A model generated the notes under the pieces. It saw only the letters and a list, made by a program, of their open reading frames with translations, made no database searches and was not told the origin of the DNA. Made by a program: the position numbers and the translations under genes. From Sediminibacterium sp. (GTDB lineage: Bacteria; Bacteroidota; Bacteroidia; Chitinophagales; Chitinophagaceae): a stretch of DNA of 7,838 bases. Location of the stretch: the NCBI GenBank assembly GCA_023256555.1, contig JALRFB010000037.1:1-7838 (forward strand), read 5' to 3'. Below are positions 5,656 through 7,838 of the stretch, in pieces (the stretch's first letter is position 1; every line of letters starts with the position of its first letter).

Positions 5656-6900
5656 TTATTCTTTCGGAGGGGGAGTATAGCTCACTATTATTTTAGCATT
5701 GATCTTATTGGTTGAAGTAATAAATAATTCTTGTCTAGATATTCCATCTTTCAAAACCAACAGGGCAGTATTTGGAGGTACAGTGCCCATATTGTGGGCA
5801 ACAATAATTATTTCATGTTCATTTATTGCATCTGACAAAGTAAACTCTAAATGAATTGCTTTGTAACTCAACCGCTTTTTACTGACCAATAATTTCTTGT
5901 TGTCATAAACAATAATAGTGTCATTGTCGATAGTACCATTGTCATATAAATCAATACTGAATTGTTTGCTAGAAGTAGTAATTTTTTTAGCCAATTTATT
6001 TTCTCTAGCCACTAAAGCCCAAGGTATGGTTTGAAATCCATTACCTTGTTTAATTCTAATCTCTGCTTCAATATCTTCGGGCTCGGTCATTACTGCCTCT
6101 TCCATAACTGGTTCTTCCTTTACACTATTTATTTGTGCAATATTGATGGCGTTATTTAAATTTTCAGGGGTGGATTTTGCTTTTTGAATAACAAGATCTT
6201 TGGCTGTGGTAGAAATTTTATTGGAAGACTTGTTGATATTGTTGCTTATAGTAGAGGGAGCTGTAACTGCATTAGTAGTATTAACTTTCTTTGTAGTGTT
6301 GGTATTAATTTCTTTACTTGTATTTGTAAATGAATTTTTAGTTTGGTTTACTAAAGGATCCATTTTTTTTGAAACAGTTTCTATTTTAACCGGAAGTGGA
6401 TTGTTTTTTTGGGGAGTATTTTTTTTACTATTCTTTTCGGCGACTATTAATTGTTGTATAGGAATTTCTTTTTCTAGATATACTTTACCTCCACCACAAT
6501 CCCTTCCTGTTTTTTTATTGTATGAAGTATAAGTGCCTTCAATTATTTCATGACCTCGAAGATTTTTATATGACATGAAATTATTCATTAAACATGGCGC
6601 ATAATTTTCTTGAATGTTTAAATCTAAAAATCCTTGTTCTTCTATATGTAGTAATTGGGTAGTCTTATCAAAATTTCCAGAAGCATAAGCTTGTGCAGAA
6701 AATTCATTACTTAATTTGGTGTAAGTACTAATAGTTAATTGATAGTTGGGCCCTTGGGTAATATTCATTTCATAACTATAAATTTTACTGAAATTGCTAT
6801 TATGAGGACTAAAATATCCTTTCCATTTGCCCTCTAGTTGTTGTGCAAAAAGGGTGTTTGTACCTAAGTAATAAAAAAGGCAAATGATCAAAAAACGCAT
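5656..6900 (-). CDS. Secreted modular protein of unknown function
   Basis: The product has 414 residues. It begins with a signal peptide (MRFLIICLFYYLGTNTLFA, cleavage likely after A19) and has no lipobox, so it is predicted periplasmic or secreted. Domain 1 (about 20-145) looks all-beta, running from LEGKWKGYFSP to GTYTSYN, with C103 and C135 as a possible disulfide pair and a GRDCGGGKVYLEK end; a calycin-like barrel is a guess. A low-complexity Asn/Thr/Lys/Ser-rich linker spans about 150-260, followed by an acidic stretch (261-280). Domain 2 (about 312-408) is a compact beta-rich module with DLYDNGTIDNDTI (318-330), LLVSKKRLS (337-345), EHEIIIVAHNMGTVPPNTAL (361-380) and a final beta strand ending SYTPPPKE. 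From memory, similar DNGxIDxDT modules occur in exported Chitinophagaceae proteins; no enzymatic residues are apparent. The ATG at 6898-6900 is the only start that keeps the signal peptide. Confidence 0.85.
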   Translation of the reverse strand: MRFLIICLFYYLGTNTLFAQQLEGKWKGYFSPHNSNFSKIYSYEMNITQGPNYQLTISTYTKLSNEFSAQAYASGNFDKTTQLLHIEEQGFLDLNIQENYAPCLMNNFMSYKNLRGHEIIEGTYTSYNKKTGRDCGGGKVYLEKEIPIQQLIVAEKNSKKNTPQKNNPLPVKIETVSKKMDPLVNQTKNSFTNTSKEINTNTTKKVNTTNAVTAPSTISNNINKSSNKISTTAKDLVIQKAKSTPENLNNAINIAQINSVKEEPVMEEAVMTEPEDIEAEIRIKQGNGFQTIPWALVARENKLAKKITTSSKQFSIDLYDNGTIDNDTIIVYDNKKLLVSKKRLSYKAIHLEFTLSDAINEHEIIIVAHNMGTVPPNTALLVLKDGISRQELFITSTNKINAKIIVSYTPPPKE

Positions 6901-6904
6901 AAGG

Positions 6905-6912
6905 CAAATCTA
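6905..6912 (-). promoter_or_regulatory. Possible -7 box for the secreted-protein gene
   Basis: The minus strand reads TAGATTTG followed by C, a perfect TAnnTTTG match. Only 4 bases separate it from the ATG at 6900, so a transcript would start at or next to the start codon. It is either a leaderless promoter or a chance match. No -33 TTG is seen. Confidence 0.35.
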
Positions 6913-6923
6913 AGGAATTTTGC

Positions 6924-6931
6924 TACCTTTG
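6924..6931 (+). promoter_or_regulatory. Promoter -7 box for thrS
   Basis: TACCTTTG followed by C is a perfect TAnnTTTG match, 23 bases before the thrS ATG, predicting a leader of about 18 nt. No TTG is found at -33. It lies in the 54-bp divergent region, 11 bases from the oppositely oriented box at 6905-6912. Confidence 0.55.
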
Positions 6932-6954
6932 CCGTCTTATATATAGTAATAAAA

Positions 6955-7838
6955 ATGGTTCAAATTCAATTTCCAGATGGGGCAGTGAGATCTTATGAAA
7001 AAGGGATTACTGCATTAGGTATTGCCAAATCTATTAGTGAAGGATTGGCAAAGAAAGTTTTAGCAGCTTCTGTAAACGGCGAAGTTTGGGATGCAACGCG
7101 TCCAATTCATCAAGATGCCGCATTAAAATTATTGACCTGGGACGATGCTGATGGCAAATCTACTTTCTGGCATTCTTCTGCACACTTACTTGCGGAAGCT
7201 GTGGAAATGCAATTTCCTGGCGCTAAATTTTGGGTTGGACCAGCTGTAGAGAAAGGTTTTTATTATGATATCGATTTAGGGTCAAATCATATTAAAGAAG
7301 AAGATGTTATTGCTCTTGAAAAGAAGATGAATGAATTAGCAAAACAAGCAAATGCTTATATCCGCAAGGAAATGACCAAAGCAGAAGCGGTTGCTTATTT
7401 CACCGAAAAAGGAGATGAATATAAATTAGATTTATTGTCTGGATTAGAAGACGGGACCATTACTTTTTACACACAAGGTCAGTTCACTGATTTATGTCGC
7501 GGACCTCATATCCCAAACACGGGGGCTATCAAAGCCATCAAGATTACCAATATAGCTGGTGCATTTTGGAAGGGTGATGAGAAAAATAAAATGTTGACAA
7601 GGGTATATGGTGTGACTTTCCCTAATCAAAAAGAATTAGATGAATACTTGCTTTTATTAGAAGAAGCAAAGAAAAGAGATCATAGAAAATTAGGAAAAGA
7701 ATTAGGTATTTATACTATGGATGATGATGTGGGCCCAGGTCTTCCTTTATGGATGCCCAATGGAACCATCATTATTGAAGAGTTAGAAAATTTAGCAAAA
7801 GAAACGGAAGAAGCTGCAGGCTACAAGCGAGTAGTGAC
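6955..7838 (+). CDS. thrS: Threonyl-tRNA synthetase, N-terminal 294 residues (runs off right edge)
   Basis: The product charges tRNA-Thr with threonine in the cytoplasm and hydrolyses mischarged Ser-tRNA-Thr. Domains in order: TGS domain (about 1-61, starting MVQIQFPDGAVRSYEKG and including ASVNGEVWDA at 38-47), then the editing domain with HSSAHLLAEA (73-82) and TDLCRGPHIPNTG (178-190). The editing zinc-type residues H73, H77, C181 and H185 are all present and match E. coli H73, H77, C182 and H186, so editing should be intact. The beginning of the class II catalytic domain is seen at LGIYTMDDDVGPGLPLWMPNG (250-270), just before the cut; motifs 2 and 3 lie outside. The ATG at 6955 gives the expected N-terminus and sits behind a good -7 box. 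In many bacteria infC, rpmI and rplT follow thrS, but that cannot be seen here. Confidence 0.96.
   Translation, partial: MVQIQFPDGAVRSYEKGITALGIAKSISEGLAKKVLAASVNGEVWDATRPIHQDAALKLLTWDDADGKSTFWHSSAHLLAEAVEMQFPGAKFWVGPAVEKGFYYDIDLGSNHIKEEDVIALEKKMNELAKQANAYIRKEMTKAEAVAYFTEKGDEYKLDLLSGLEDGTITFYTQGQFTDLCRGPHIPNTGAIKAIKITNIAGAFWKGDEKNKMLTRVYGVTFPNQKELDEYLLLLEEAKKRDHRKLGKELGIYTMDDDVGPGLPLWMPNGTIIIEELENLAKETEEAAGYKRVV

Noticed and set aside
6200..6532. Plus-strand hydrophobic frame opposite the secreted-protein linker
   Set aside because: Reverse complement of Asn/Lys/Thr codons; apparent membrane helices are an artefact.
1..7838. Mobile elements, CRISPR arrays, tRNA/rRNA genes, toxin-antitoxin or defence islands
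   Set aside because: No transposase or integrase motifs, no regularly spaced repeats and no cloverleaf-like sequence were seen. The gene content is housekeeping plus two envelope proteins.

Overview
The window looks like ordinary chromosomal DNA from a member of the Bacteroidota, probably a Chitinophagaceae-like bacterium. The evidence is low GC content, A-rich leaders in place of clear Shine-Dalgarno sites, several TAnnTTTG promoter -7 boxes (the Bacteroidota sigma factor type), a NagB start resembling the long Bacteroidota form, and a secreted-protein C-terminal domain of a kind I associate with Chitinophagaceae. The genus-level placement is inference.

Layout: the left edge holds the 5' part of a minus-strand glucosamine-6-phosphate deaminase gene (nagB, 1-388). 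Next come two minus-strand glycolytic genes 18 bp apart, transcribed pfkA (2914 to 1928) then pyk (1909 to 458), with a clear intrinsic terminator after pyk (423-452). A 165-bp gap carrying a promoter box and a leader hairpin separates pfkA from a minus-strand ABC-F ATPase gene (3080-5020). Diverging from the ABC-F gene is a plus-strand gene for a small lipoprotein of unknown function (about 5095-5649). It converges, with only 6 bp between stop codons, on a minus-strand gene for a secreted modular protein of unknown function (5656-6900). A 54-bp divergent promoter region then leads to thrS on the plus strand (6955 to the right edge, truncated).

How the genes fit together: pfkA and pyk encode the two committed ATP-linked steps of glycolysis and are very likely co-transcribed. 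NagB next door feeds amino-sugar carbon into fructose-6-phosphate, the PfkA substrate, so the left half is a small central-carbon cluster. The ABC-F protein and ThrRS both act in translation but are not in one operon. The lipoprotein and the secreted protein are envelope-associated and are the only unexplained genes here.

I found no mobile element, CRISPR array, RNA gene, phage gene or defence-type system. No stretch longer than 300 bases lacks a gene; the longest gap is 2915-3079. The points most worth a second look are the secreted modular protein, a predicted K+-independent active site in Pyk, a Lys in the PfkA TIDxD loop, and the promoter boxes that help choose start codons.
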